Part shown: positions 1-12,186 of the stretch, in pieces | Layout of the letters: each line of letters begins with the position of its first letter | Numbering within the stretch: position 1 is the first letter of the stretch | NCBI RefSeq assembly: GCF_000013205.1 | Contig: NC_007775.1 | Location: 1,112,501 to 1,176,500 of the forward strand | From: Synechococcus sp. JA-3-3Ab | GTDB taxonomy: Bacteria > Cyanobacteriota > Cyanobacteriia > Thermostichales > Thermostichaceae | Length of the DNA stretch: 64,000 nt | Direction: 5' to 3' | Notes under the pieces: generated by a model | The model's input: only the letters and a program-made list of their open reading frames with translations | The model's database searches: none | Told to the model about the DNA's origin: nothing | Made by a program: the position numbers and the translations under genes

Positions 1-840
1 GGGGTGCTCAGGGGCAGGGATCCCTGTCGAGAGAGCGGGTGAGGGCCTCACTGGGCTCAGGTGAGCAGAAGCACGTCTTTGAGCGGTCAGCATCAGGGCC
101 AGGCCAGCTCCGATGAGCAGTAGGCTCACCCCCTGGGCCACCCGCAGGGGCCCCAGCATGAGGCTGTCGGCGCGCAGCCCCTCGATCCAGAAGCGTCCAA
201 GACTATACCCCAGCAGGTAGAGGCCCAGGAGGCTACCGGGCGGAGGCTGGCGCCGATAGTTCAAAAAGAGCAGGATCCCGAAGAGGCCGAGGTTCCAGAG
301 GGATTCGTACAAAAAAGTGGGATGCACGCGGGATCCGTCGGGGAGCTGCAGTTGGATCCACAGAGAACTAGCCGGAGACAAAGCCTTTCCATAGGCCTCG
401 TTGTTGAAGAAGTTGCCCCAGCGACCGATGCTCTGGCCAAGGCTGAGGGAAGGAACGATGCAATCGGCCAGCAGCCAGAAGTTGAGCCGATGCCGGTGGG
501 CAAACAGGTAAAGCGCTGCAGTGCCCCCGAGCAAAGCGCCATGGATGGCCATTCCCCCCTGCCAGAGGGCCAGGACTTTCCACCAAGGGCCATCTCGATA
601 TCGCTCCCACTCAAAAGCCACGTAGTAAAAACGGGCAAGGGGCAGGGATCCCACCACCAGCCACGGCAGCAGATCGGACATGGAATTGGGGGGAAGACCG
701 CGCCGTGCCGCCAGGTGGCGAGCTAGAAACAGGCCCAAAACGGTTGCTAAGCCGATCAGCAGGCCATACCAGCGTAGGCTGAATGGCCCCCAGCTAAACA
801 CAATTGGACCGGGGGATCGCAACACCAGGGTCGTGAACAC
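1..840 (-). CDS. lgt: Prolipoprotein diacylglyceryl transferase, 3' end cut by window edge
   Basis: Transfers diacylglycerol from phosphatidylglycerol to the lipobox cysteine of prolipoproteins in the inner membrane. Reading the minus strand from a GTG at 840 gives an uninterrupted frame to base 1 with no stop, so the C-terminus lies outside the window. Family marks are visible: an early FSWGPFSLRWYGL segment, several hydrophobic helices, and the signature GQSIGRWGNFFNNEAYG, followed by HPTFLYESLWNLG. ATG codons inside the frame lie too far in, so GTG is the best start. Very likely a single-copy housekeeping gene. Confidence 0.93.
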   Translation of the reverse strand, partial: MFTTLVLRSPGPIVFSWGPFSLRWYGLLIGLATVLGLFLARHLAARRGLPPNSMSDLLPWLVVGSLPLARFYYVAFEWERYRDGPWWKVLALWQGGMAIHGALLGGTAALYLFAHRHRLNFWLLADCIVPSLSLGQSIGRWGNFFNNEAYGKALSPASSLWIQLQLPDGSRVHPTFLYESLWNLGLFGILLFLNYRRQPPPGSLLGLYLLGYSLGRFWIEGLRADSLMLGPLRVAQGVSLLLIGAGLALMLTAQRRASAHLSPVRPSPALSTGIPAPEHP

Positions 841-889
841 GGCAGTATTCCTAAACCGGTCTTTCTAGCTCACTCTACCTGTTCTGCGA

Positions 890-959
890 CCCTCACCCCC
901 AACCCCTCTCCCTCAGGGAGCGGCCCTCACCCCCAGCCCCTCTCCCTCAGGGAGAGGGG
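890..959. repeat. Dispersed hairpin repeat, two units in tandem
   Basis: Two adjacent units of the type CCCTCACCCCCAGCCCCTCT followed by CCCTCAGGGAGAGGGG. The second is complete and folds into a stem of about ten base pairs (CCCCTCTCCC with GGGAGAGGGG) with a 3-nt loop. It lies between the divergent lgt and recA genes. Related units occur at 9630, 26174, 36771 and 58085. Confidence 0.8.
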
Positions 960-1093
960 AGCTTGGAACCGAGGCAAGGTACGAGCTGACTGCAATTGGA
1001 GGGAGATCAAGGGATCCGCTGGGGGCAACAAGGCGACAATGTTAGAATGCAGGCTTGATTTTCCACCGCGACTCCTGGGGGAGGGTGCTGGTT

Positions 1094-2218
1094 ATGGCCC
1101 GCAAAGCTGCCGACGTGAACAACGGCGACGACTTGGACAAGTTGAAGTCGGAGAAACGCAAAGCTCTGGATCAGGTGTTGGGCCAGATCGAGCGCAATTT
1201 TGGCAAAGGGGCGATCATGCGCCTGGGAGATGCGGCCCAGATGCGGGTGGAGACCATACCCAGCGGCGCTATCACCCTCGACTTGGCCATGGGCGGTGGC
1301 TACCCCAAGGGGCGAATCATCGAAGTCTTCGGGCCGGAATCTTCTGGGAAAACCTCGGTTGCTCTGCACGCCATCGCTGAGGTGCAAAAACGAGGGGGAA
1401 CGGCTGCTTTTGTGGATGCCGAGCACGCGCTGGATCCCGCCTACGCGGCGGCTTTGGGGGTAGATATCCAGAATCTGCTCATCTCCCAGCCGGACACGGG
1501 GGAGGCCGCCCTGGAGATTGTCGATCAACTGGTGCGCTCTGCTGCTGTGGACATTGTGGTGGTGGACTCGGTGGCAGCGTTGGTTCCCCGCGCCGAGATC
1601 GAGGGGGATATGGGAGACGCCCATGTGGGGTTACAGGCCCGCCTGATGAGCCAAGCGCTGCGCAAGATTGCCGGCAACGTCAGCAAAACCGGGTCAATTG
1701 TTCTGTTCCTCAACCAGTTGCGCTCCAAAATCGGCGGCATCGGCTACGGCCTCCAGGAAACCACCACTGGCGGCAATGCCCTCAAGTTCTATGCGTCGGT
1801 GCGGCTGGATATTCGCCGCGTGCAAACTCTGAAGAAAGGTGCTGAAGAATACGGGATCCGGGCGCGGGTCAAGGTGGTGAAAAACAAAGTTGCTCCCCCA
1901 TTCCGGCGGGCAGAATTCGACATCATCTTCGGCCAGGGCATCTCCAACATCGGCTGCATTGTCGATCTGGCCGAGGAGATGGGCATTCTCAAACGACGCG
2001 GTTCCTGGTACAGCTACAAAGAGGAAAATGTGGCCCAAGGGAGAGACAATCTGGTCGTTTACCTGAAAGAAAAGCCGGAGATCCTGGCGGAGGTGGAAGC
2101 GGCTGTGCGGGAAAAACTTTCTGCAGGGGTAACGGTTTCTGCCAGCCGACCGGGGGGGATAGAGGAGGGAGAGCAGGAAGAGGTTGAGGCCCCCATCTTT
2201 GCAGATGAGGAGTTTTGA
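1094..2218 (+). CDS. recA: Recombinase RecA
   Basis: ATP-dependent strand-exchange protein of homologous recombination and the SOS response. The 374-residue product has the Walker A motif GPESSGKT, the conserved [11 protein letters not shown]-type segment (here [11 protein letters not shown]), the [18 protein letters not shown] Walker B region and the [13 protein letters not shown] / [10 protein letters not shown] loop region, all in order. The frame is open further upstream to a TTG at 1055, but the ATG at 1094 gives the normal N-terminus (MARKAADV) and has a GGGGGAGGG ribosome site just before it. Flanked by a dispersed hairpin repeat upstream and a convergent methyltransferase gene downstream. 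I saw no clear LexA box. Confidence 0.98.
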   Translation: MARKAADVNNGDDLDKLKSEKRKALDQVLGQIERNFGKGAIMRLGDAAQMRVETIPSGAITLDLAMGGGYPKGRIIEVFGPESSGKTSVALHAIAEVQKRGGTAAFVDAEHALDPAYAAALGVDIQNLLISQPDTGEAALEIVDQLVRSAAVDIVVVDSVAALVPRAEIEGDMGDAHVGLQARLMSQALRKIAGNVSKTGSIVLFLNQLRSKIGGIGYGLQETTTGGNALKFYASVRLDIRRVQTLKKGAEEYGIRARVKVVKNKVAPPFRRAEFDIIFGQGISNIGCIVDLAEEMGILKRRGSWYSYKEENVAQGRDNLVVYLKEKPEILAEVEAAVREKLSAGVTVSASRPGGIEEGEQEEVEAPIFADEEF

Positions 2219-2233
2219 AACGAGGGCGGCTCT

Positions 2234-3046
2234 TCAAGCTGTGCCTCTCAACTGGGCTCGCTGCTGGCGCAAAGCTTCGTAGAGCAGCAATCCCCCGGTC
2301 ATGGCCACGTTGAGGGACTCGACGCCAGCAGCCATCGGGATCCGCACCTGGGCATCGGCCAGTTGGATCGTCGATTCCTGCAGGCCAGCCCCTTCGTTGC
2401 CCAAGAGAAAAAGGGTTGGCCGAGTGAGGTCGTGATCCCAGTAACAGGTGGCCAGAGGGGCGAGGGTGGCGGCCAAAACTTGGATCCCTTGGCGACGACA
2501 GGACTGGATCCAGGCGGGCAAGTCAGAGAGAACCTGAGGCGGGCGGCGAAACCACTGGCCGGCGGAGGCCCGCAGGACTTTGGGGTTTTCCGGATCGACG
2601 CTGTCTGCGCTTAGCCAGAGGCCATCGGCTCCGGTGGCCGCCACGACGCGGATCAGGGATCCCAAATTACCTGGATCTTGCAGCGTTTCGACCACCAAGC
2701 CCAGGCGCAGCGCCTCTGGGGGAGGGGAGGCGATTTGCCGGCTAACGGCCACAGCTACAACCCCTTCCGGAGACTCGGTCGTAGAGAGGGCCGCCATCAC
2801 TTCCAAGCTGACGGCCTGCCGCCGCAGATGCTTGGGCAGGCTGGCCAACAAGCGGGGGTGACGCTCAGCCCAGTCGAAGGTGTAGCAGACAGCTCGCAGA
2901 GGCCAGCCGACCCCCAGCGCCTCTTCGAGGAGGTGGGATCCCTCGACCAGGAAGGCGCCCTGTTCTCGCCGGCCTTTGCTGCGGTGCAACTGCCGCAACT
3001 GTCGGATCCAAGGGTTTTTGGGGCTGGTGAGCAGCTCAGAAGCCAT
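2234..3046 (-). CDS. TrmH/SpoU-family RNA 2'-O-methyltransferase
   Basis: SAM-dependent 2'-O-ribose methyltransferase of the SPOUT superfamily, probably acting on rRNA or tRNA. The 270-residue protein has an N-terminal substrate-binding domain (LTSPKNPWIRQLRQLH...GAFLVEGSHLLEEAL) and the three SpoU motifs: QDPGNLGSLIRVVAATGAD, FLLGNEGAGL and IPMAAGVESLNVAMTGGLLLYEALRQ. The target base cannot be told from sequence alone. It lies 33 bp downstream of the 16S rRNA methyltransferase gene in the same direction, so the two may be co-transcribed as an RNA-modification pair. Confidence 0.9.
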   Translation of the reverse strand: MASELLTSPKNPWIRQLRQLHRSKGRREQGAFLVEGSHLLEEALGVGWPLRAVCYTFDWAERHPRLLASLPKHLRRQAVSLEVMAALSTTESPEGVVAVAVSRQIASPPPEALRLGLVVETLQDPGNLGSLIRVVAATGADGLWLSADSVDPENPKVLRASAGQWFRRPPQVLSDLPAWIQSCRRQGIQVLAATLAPLATCYWDHDLTRPTLFLLGNEGAGLQESTIQLADAQVRIPMAAGVESLNVAMTGGLLLYEALRQQRAQLRGTA

Positions 3047-3079
3047 GCGGAGGAAGAGGAGAGATGGGGCGGGGAAGGC

Positions 3080-4426
3080 TTAATCGCGGCGACGCAACCG
3101 TTGGATAAAAAATCCATCCCGATCCTGGCGATGAGGCCAGATGAGCAGGGGATCCCCTTCGGCAGCCCAGTGGGGATGCCGGTTCAGAAAAGACTGGATG
3201 ACTGCCTCGTTTTCGGCAGGATGCAGGGTGCAGGTGGCGTACACCAACAGTCCGCCCGGCTTGAGCCACCGGGCTGCCACCTGCAGAAGCTGAGCTTGCA
3301 GATGGGCCAGCTCTTGAATCTGGGCGGGGGTTTGCCGCCAGCGGGCGTCGGCGTGGCGGTGCAGGGTGCCCAAGCCGGAGCAGGGGGCATCCAACAACAC
3401 TCGGTCGGCGCTCTGCCACGGGGGCAGGGGTGCAGGAGGTTCGGCAGCGGCGTCCAGGGAGAGCAGGTCGATGGCCAGGGGACGGATCGAGCTCAAGCCC
3501 AAGCGCTGCACATTTTCCTCTAGGCGGCGCAGGCGGTGGGGATGGCGGTCCAGGGCCCAGATCTCGCCGCGATCCTGCATCTGCTCGGCCATATGCGTGG
3601 TCTTGCCGCCCGGAGCGGCGCAGCAGTCGATGACTCGCTCTCCCGGCTGGGGATCCAGATAGTGCACCACCTGCTGGGCGCTGGCATCCTGAACGCTCCA
3701 CCAGCCTTGGGCAAAGCCGGGCAGGGCCGTGATGTCGCCGGCATGTTGTCCCAGGCGCAGGGCGCCCGGCACCTCAGGGATGGGTGAGGCAGGGATCCCC
3801 GCTTCTGCCAAGGCTTGGATGACTTTGTCCACATCCGCCCGCAGCGGGTTGACCCGCAGATCCAGGTGGGGCGGCTGGTTGAACCAGGCGCACAACTGCT
3901 CGGTCTCGGCTGGTCCCAGGCGCTCCCACCAGAGGCGCACCAGCCAATCGGGAAAGCTATGCCGGATCCCCAAGGCCTGAATCGGGTCAGTGGGCAGAGT
4001 GTCCTGCAAGGGCTTGAGGGGATCCTTTTCCGCCCCATCCAACGCTTGCCGCTGGTAGGCGCGCAAGATGCCGTTGACTACCCCCGTCAGGGATCCCAGG
4101 CCCACCTGGCGGGCCAGCTCCACGCTGGTGTGAATGGCGGCCCTGGGCGGGATGTGATCCAGAAAAGCCAGTTGGTAGAAGCCAAGGTAGAGAATCAGCC
4201 GCAAATCGAGCGGTTGCTGGTGGGCGGGGCGCCGGGCAAAGCAGTCGATCAGGGCATCAAGGGTGCGGCGACGGCGGGTAATCCCATACACCAACTCGCT
4301 GACCAGGTGGCAGTCGGCAGGGATCAGGCGGCTATGGGCCAACAAGTGTTCTAGCACCACGTCGGCATAGGCGTTGTGCCGCTCGATCTTCTGCAGAGCC
4401 AAGAGGGCCAGTTGACGCGCGTTCAT
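3080..4426 (-). CDS. rsmB: 16S rRNA (cytosine-967 C5)-methyltransferase RsmB/Sun
   Basis: Methylates C967 of 16S rRNA. The 448-residue product has an N-terminal NusB-like RNA-binding domain (MNARQLALLALQKIERHNAYADVVLEHLL onward, about residues 1-130) and a class I methyltransferase domain with the SAM site VIDCCAAPGGKTTHMAE, the catalytic PC motif (LLDAPCSGLGTLHRH) and the second cysteine motif YATCTLHPAENEAVI. The open frame continues 71 codons upstream without a stop, but the ATG at 4426 begins exactly where the NusB domain begins, so I chose it. Followed by the TrmH-type gene. Confidence 0.93.
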   Translation of the reverse strand: MNARQLALLALQKIERHNAYADVVLEHLLAHSRLIPADCHLVSELVYGITRRRRTLDALIDCFARRPAHQQPLDLRLILYLGFYQLAFLDHIPPRAAIHTSVELARQVGLGSLTGVVNGILRAYQRQALDGAEKDPLKPLQDTLPTDPIQALGIRHSFPDWLVRLWWERLGPAETEQLCAWFNQPPHLDLRVNPLRADVDKVIQALAEAGIPASPIPEVPGALRLGQHAGDITALPGFAQGWWSVQDASAQQVVHYLDPQPGERVIDCCAAPGGKTTHMAEQMQDRGEIWALDRHPHRLRRLEENVQRLGLSSIRPLAIDLLSLDAAAEPPAPLPPWQSADRVLLDAPCSGLGTLHRHADARWRQTPAQIQELAHLQAQLLQVAARWLKPGGLLVYATCTLHPAENEAVIQSFLNRHPHWAAEGDPLLIWPHRQDRDGFFIQRLRRRD

Positions 4427-4744
4427 GGCCGCTCCAAAAAAGATCAGGTTGCTTCCCGACACAAAAGGATAGCTTGGTAGCCCCGCACTTGAGTGAGCGC
4501 CGGAAAAGCCCGCTAGCCACTTTAGTCGCTTACCCATGATGGGGGTCGTTGATATAGTTTCATAGCTCAAACAACCTGTTCCTGACTTCTCCCACCAACA
4601 CCTTTTTCCTTCTCTTTGGCCAAAAAATGAGATGAACAACCGCTAGCCCCACACCATGGTTGTAGTGATTGTACCGTTGACTTTCCTCTCGCACTATCGC
4701 TTGCCCATGTCAGACTGCGGTTGTCATGCCGCTTGCCAACAATG
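4427..4744. other. Intergenic region without a recognised gene
   Basis: About 320 bp between the divergent rsmB gene and the decayed transposase. The base composition is visibly richer in A and T than the flanking genes. It probably holds the rsmB promoter and the left end of the decayed IS, but I could not define either. The open frame upstream of rsmB crosses it without any domain-like content. Confidence 0.5.
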
Positions 4745-5710
4745 ATGAAGTACGGCTGTCAGCAGGTTCGAGTCAGGAACAGGAAGCTAGTCCCCCTATT
4801 AGAATACTTGTGTCAACAGTCTAATAAGCAACTGTGCTCTGTACTATGCGAGACAAGTCTATTTCAAAACGAAGCGATGGGCAAGCTATGGTGCGCTTTG
4901 CGCTGAGATGGGGAGAACCCAAAACAAGCACTTCATCGCAATGTATGTCTCCGCCGCACAACAGACGTGTAAGTCTGTAGCTGGAGTGGGTCTATGCCAA
5001 GCCTGCCCAGCCCAAATCACTGGATCCGAGAAAAGCTCTAGCAATTGACCACGGAGTCAACAACTGGCTTACGTGCGTTAGCAACTTAGGACATAGCTTC
5101 ATCATTGATGGCCGCAAAGTCAAGTCCTTTAACCAGTGGCACAACAAGGAGCTGGCTAGGCTCAAGACTCACAAGCCGCAGGGGTTTTGGTTGCAAAAGC
5201 TTGACCGAATTACGGAAACCGGAGAATGCGGTCCACAAAGCTGCGCGCAAGGTCATTGACTTCTGTTTGCACCACTCAATTGGGAGAATCCTCTTCGGTT
5301 GGAACAAAGAACAAAAACAAGAATGCGGTTTTAACCAAAACTTTGTTTTCGTCCCAACAGGTCGGTTCAAGGAGCGTATTGCGCAATTATGTCAGCATTA
5401 TGGCGTTGAGTTTATTGAGGTAGAGGAGGCGTAAAGATCGCAGGCAAGCTTCCTAGATGGAGATGAGCTACCTAATTATGGTGAAAAACCCGACGGGTGG
5501 AGACCCTCTGGAAAGCGTGTCAAGCGGGGCCTGTACCAAACGGCAAAGGGGTGGTTGGTCAAGGCTGAGGCAAATGCTGCCGCCAATCTGCTTAAGAAAG
5601 TCAGCAGAACCTTGGGGCTTTGCGTGAAGGAACTGTCTAGAGGCGCTTTGACAACGCCGTTACGGGTTCTTTTGTGGGCTGCGTAAGAATCCCCTGGGTG
5701 GGAGTGTCAA
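4745..5710 (+). pseudogene. Decayed IS200/IS605-family tnpB (OrfB), multiple lesions
   Basis: Pieces of a TnpB-type transposase/RNA-guided nuclease in shifting frames. The N-terminus starts at ATG 4745 (MKYGCQQVRVRNRKLVPLLE), then shifts frame near 4830 (NCALYYARQVYF..., ending ...SAAQQTCKSVAGVG). A large internal deletion joins this to LEWVYAKPAQPK and the RuvC-I segment ALAIDHGVNNWLTCVSN. Another frameshift near 5215 precedes KAARKVIDFCLHHSIGRILFGWNK. A stop at about 5432 interrupts the tail, which ends LLKKVSRTLGLCVKELSRGA. The zinc-ribbon part is missing. The right end is recognisable as GGTGGGAGTGTCAA, and TCAA resembles the cleavage motif of IS605-type right ends. Related to the remnant at 39663. 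Confidence 0.85.
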
Positions 5711-6074
5711 CAGTCGCTCCACTAGGTAAAACCAGTAGGGTTGCCTCCCCTGCTTGCCCCGGCCGACCCACTCATAGAAGCCATCTGCCGGGATCAGGAG
5801 GCGGCGGCGGCAAAAGGCCTGGCGGAAAGAGGGTTTTTCGGCCACCGTCTCGGCGCGGGCATTGATCCACCCAGCCTGGGGAGCTTGGCTCCACCTAGGG
5901 ATCAAGCCCCAGCGGAAATGGACTGCCTGACGCTGCAGGGATCCCGCCACCACCGCCAGCACCGGCTGAGAAGGGGCGATGTTGTCGCGGGGCTGGAGCG
6001 ACTGCCCCCCTCTCGATTGGAAAATGCTGCTGCAGCCGTTCGGGGGCAACTGCCAGGCTAAACCGTCCGCACAT
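5711..6074 (-). pseudogene. SRAP-family (YedK/HMCES-type) protein, frameshifted and truncated
   Basis: SRAP proteins form a covalent bond through Cys2 with abasic sites in single-stranded DNA. Here the minus strand starts MCGRFSLAVAPERLQQHFP at ATG 6074, with the key Cys2. The frame then breaks at a run of six G near 6005; with five G it would read straight into LQPRDNIAPSQPVLAVV, HFRWGLIPRW, INARAETVAEKPSFR and LIPADGFYEW. The 3' part, including the HxRMP histidine region, is replaced by the right end of the decayed tnpB element. Two independent lesions make a pseudogene likely. It begins 10 bp after the stop of the trehalose synthase gene. Confidence 0.85.
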
Positions 6075-6084
6075 CTGGGATCCC

Positions 6085-9489
<3,405 letters not shown>

Positions 9490-9629
9490 ATCGGCAACAG
9501 AGACAGGATTTGGACACCTTGGCAACCCTAACCGTTGAACAGGGATCCCCTCAATAGGCTGCAGCCTTTTCTGGGGTGCCAGGGATCCCGGTAGGCGATG
9601 CGGTTTTGGGTCTGACAGGGTGATTTTAA

Positions 9630-9697
9630 CCCCTCACCGCCAGCCCCTCTCCCAGGGGGAGCCCTCACCCCCAGCCCCTCTCCCTGAGGGAGAGGGG
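9630..9697. repeat. Dispersed hairpin repeat, two units in tandem
   Basis: Two head-to-tail units beginning CCCTCACC(G/C)CCAGCCCC. The second folds as CCCCTCTCCC / GGGAGAGGGG. It is placed between the start of treS and the stop of the nurA-like gene. Same family as the repeat at 890. Confidence 0.8.
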
Positions 9698-9733
9698 AGG
9701 TAGGGAGGAAGGGTTTTGCAGCACTGGCACCAA

Positions 9734-11047
9734 TTAGGCGATGCCGGTTCGCTTCTGGGCTTCCTTACGGGAGACGGCTACATGGCGCAGGCCGGCGCGG
9801 ATCAGCTCCTGCTCGATCAAGGCGAAGAAGCGCTGCCGATCCCCGCTGCGCACCACGGCCAGATGGTGGGCTTCCGCCAGGGCGATGGGGTAGCCAAAGC
9901 CCTTTTGCACCTGGCTTAGCACTCCGGCCAGGGCCCGCTGCAGCAACTCGGCGTCTTGAGCCACCCAGGCGGGAAACTCTAGCCGGGCGATCTCCGGCAG
10001 GGATCCCTCCCCAGGGTTTGCGCCGACATTCAAGTAACAGCAGTGGATGTGGTGTTCCCCAAAAGTCTCCAAGACGCTGGCGCCACTGCGCCAGAGGGGG
10101 CTGCGCTCTCCCGGCTGCAGCAGGGATCCCCAAAAAACGCGATCTGCTAGGGGGGCAAAGGGCTGGCAGGGGGGAGTTTTCTCGCCGGCGCAGTAGCGAT
10201 AGCAGTCGCAGCCCAGGTAGGGACACAACCCCAGGCGCAGATAGTTGAGGGTTTCGCTGCTGCGGGAAGCGCTGATGTAGCCCACCAGGGGGATGCGAGC
10301 TGCCCGCAACTGCTCCAGAGTTGCCAGGATGGGATCCAGCCAGGGACGCTGGGCTGGCTTGGGCAGCGGCTCCAGCCCCCAGGGGATGAGGGATCCATCC
10401 AGCAGCGCTAGCACGGGGCGACTCCTAGGCAGCGGCAGGGCCAATTGGGCCAGCTCCTCCAGCTCTGCCTGAGCCCGCCGCAAAGCCAGCACCGCTTCGG
10501 CATCCAACGCAATCTCCCCCCCCTCCCCGCGATCTTCTTCCCCAAGGCCTACGGCCTGCCTACGCGATCGGCTGGGTCGGTGGCGAAGAGGGTGGAGGGC
10601 TGTTCCTGGAAGAGAGTTGGATCGCTCAGGTTGAGCAAAGGGCTCCTGCCCGTAGATCAGCAGGGGCTGGCTGTCCAGCAGCGGCCACTCTTGCGTGCCG
10701 TAGTGGAGAGCCACCCGCCCGATGTTGATGAGCGAGCAGTAGGCAATCTCGTGGTGGCTGGGCAGGATCTGGGAGCCGTCGGTGGCCACCACCGTGTGCG
10801 GCCCCTGCAAGGGCTCGACTTTGGGCAGGGATCCCCAGGTTTCCGGCGGCTCGGCGGGGCTGGCGCAGGTAAAGGCGAGATGGGAGCTCCACTCCGCCCA
10901 GCGCGACTGCCAGGTTTGGGGTTCTCGCTGCAGGCGGGCAAACTCCTGCAAGGCCAGGCGCAGACGCTCTTGGTTGGCCTTCGACTCCTGCTGCAGGTGG
11001 CGGGCAAAGGCGGGAATCTGCCCGCTCAGCTTAACCAGATCCAGCAT
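9734..11047 (-). CDS. NurA-domain nuclease
   Basis: NurA-domain proteins are 5'-3' nucleases; in archaea they work with HerA in end resection. The 437-residue product has an N-terminal helical region (MLDLVKLSGQIPAFARHLQQES) and then the two acidic motifs typical of the family: VVATDGSQILPSHHE (about residue 90) and LALLDGSLIPWGLEP (about residue 220). The ATG at 11047 overlaps the 3' end of the upstream tandem pterin-synthase gene by 17 bp, which suggests translational coupling. No HerA-like gene is visible in the window. The function is inferred from the domain only. Confidence 0.8.
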   Translation of the reverse strand: MLDLVKLSGQIPAFARHLQQESKANQERLRLALQEFARLQREPQTWQSRWAEWSSHLAFTCASPAEPPETWGSLPKVEPLQGPHTVVATDGSQILPSHHEIAYCSLINIGRVALHYGTQEWPLLDSQPLLIYGQEPFAQPERSNSLPGTALHPLRHRPSRSRRQAVGLGEEDRGEGGEIALDAEAVLALRRAQAELEELAQLALPLPRSRPVLALLDGSLIPWGLEPLPKPAQRPWLDPILATLEQLRAARIPLVGYISASRSSETLNYLRLGLCPYLGCDCYRYCAGEKTPPCQPFAPLADRVFWGSLLQPGERSPLWRSGASVLETFGEHHIHCCYLNVGANPGEGSLPEIARLEFPAWVAQDAELLQRALAGVLSQVQKGFGYPIALAEAHHLAVVRSGDRQRFFALIEQELIRAGLRHVAVSRKEAQKRTGIA

Positions 11048-11984
11048 AGGCGGCTGGCTCAGCCCTGCCGGCGGCCAGGGGCTCCACTTCGGAGGGATCC
11101 CTCTTGCCCTCGCTCGCGGGGTATGTGGTGGCAGCGGTAGCTGCGCCCAGCTCCTCTAGCGGAAACTCCCCGTAGACTTCGCTGCTGTTGTTGGGGCTCT
11201 CTTGCAGGCGAACCCGATGCAGTTGCACCCCCAGCTCGCGCAGGGGCAAAGTCAGCAGCCGCTGGACGTAGAGGGCGATGTTTTCGGCGGTGGGCACCAC
11301 CTGGGCAAAGTAGGGGACGTCTTTGTTCAAGAAAGTGTGATCCAGGGGCTTCACCACCTGCTCCTCAATCACCCGCTGCAGAGCTGCCAAATCCACGATC
11401 ATCCCTGTGCGCGGGTCGATGGATCCCTTGACGGTAATCTCCAGGCCGTAGTTGTGGCCGTGGCCGTGGGGGCGAGCGCAGAGGCCGTAGATGGCAGTGT
11501 TCTCTTCCAGGCTGAGGTGATCGAGGGCCAAGCGGTGGGCGGCGCTAAAGTGGGTGGCAACGGTCAAATAGGCTTGCATCGCTTCTCCTCGGTATTCGGC
11601 CCAAAGCTGGGGATCTTCGTAGAGGCGCACACTGCTGAGCGGCAGCGCGTCGGCTAGGCGCTGCCAGATGGTGTAGGCAATGAACTCGGTGGTGGGCAGG
11701 GTTTGGGCAAACTCTGGCCAGACTTGGTTGAGGTAGGCGAAGTTCAGTTCTTGAATCACCCGCTCCCGAATTACCTGCTTGACCTGGGAGAGGTTGAGCA
11801 CCATGCCGTACTCGTCTACCTCCCCCGTCAGGCCCACCTCCAGCACGTAGTTGTGGCCGTGGCCGGGAAAGCGGGCGTGGGAGCCGAAGCGGGCCAGGTT
11901 CTCAGCTTCGGAGAGCTCCGGCAGCCAGTAGCGGTGGCTGGCGGCAAAGTGGGCGCGGCGGTAGATGGTACAGGTTCTGGACAT
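11031..11984 (-). CDS. Tandem 6-carboxytetrahydropterin/6-pyruvoyl-tetrahydropterin synthase-like protein
   Basis: Members of this family convert dihydroneopterin triphosphate to carboxy- or pyruvoyl-tetrahydropterin, for queuosine or pterin synthesis. The protein is a duplication: each half has the zinc histidines (HFAASHRYW with GHGHNYVLEV, and HFSAAHRLAL with GHGHNYGLEI). The second half keeps the catalytic cysteine (YGLCARPHGHGHNY). The first has histidine at that place (FGSHARFPGHGHNY), so it may be inactive. I chose the ATG at 11984 (MSRTCTIYRRAHFAASH) because upstream codons add no domain. It overlaps the NurA-type gene by 17 bp. Confidence 0.88.
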   Translation of the reverse strand: MSRTCTIYRRAHFAASHRYWLPELSEAENLARFGSHARFPGHGHNYVLEVGLTGEVDEYGMVLNLSQVKQVIRERVIQELNFAYLNQVWPEFAQTLPTTEFIAYTIWQRLADALPLSSVRLYEDPQLWAEYRGEAMQAYLTVATHFSAAHRLALDHLSLEENTAIYGLCARPHGHGHNYGLEITVKGSIDPRTGMIVDLAALQRVIEEQVVKPLDHTFLNKDVPYFAQVVPTAENIALYVQRLLTLPLRELGVQLHRVRLQESPNNSSEVYGEFPLEELGAATAATTYPASEGKRDPSEVEPLAAGRAEPAAYAGSG

Positions 11985-12186
11985 GAGGGCTATGAGAGAA
12001 AGGGATCCCTCCTTCAGCATAAACTCCAAACCAGCACTGCCCCTGCGGCGAGGGATCCCTGCGCCTGGCTCGGCGCGCCTTCCTCCTGAAGCCCTTGGGG
12101 ATGGATGGCCAAAATCTCGCCCTAGGGGGCCAAGAGTGTGTCAACCTGGTAAAGGTAAGAAAGTCTTTGGGCCCGAGGGAGCGGCT

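Noticed and set aside
261-638. Cysteine- and serine-rich open frame over lgt
   Set aside because: Shadow of lgt, whose true frame runs out of the window and shows the family signature.
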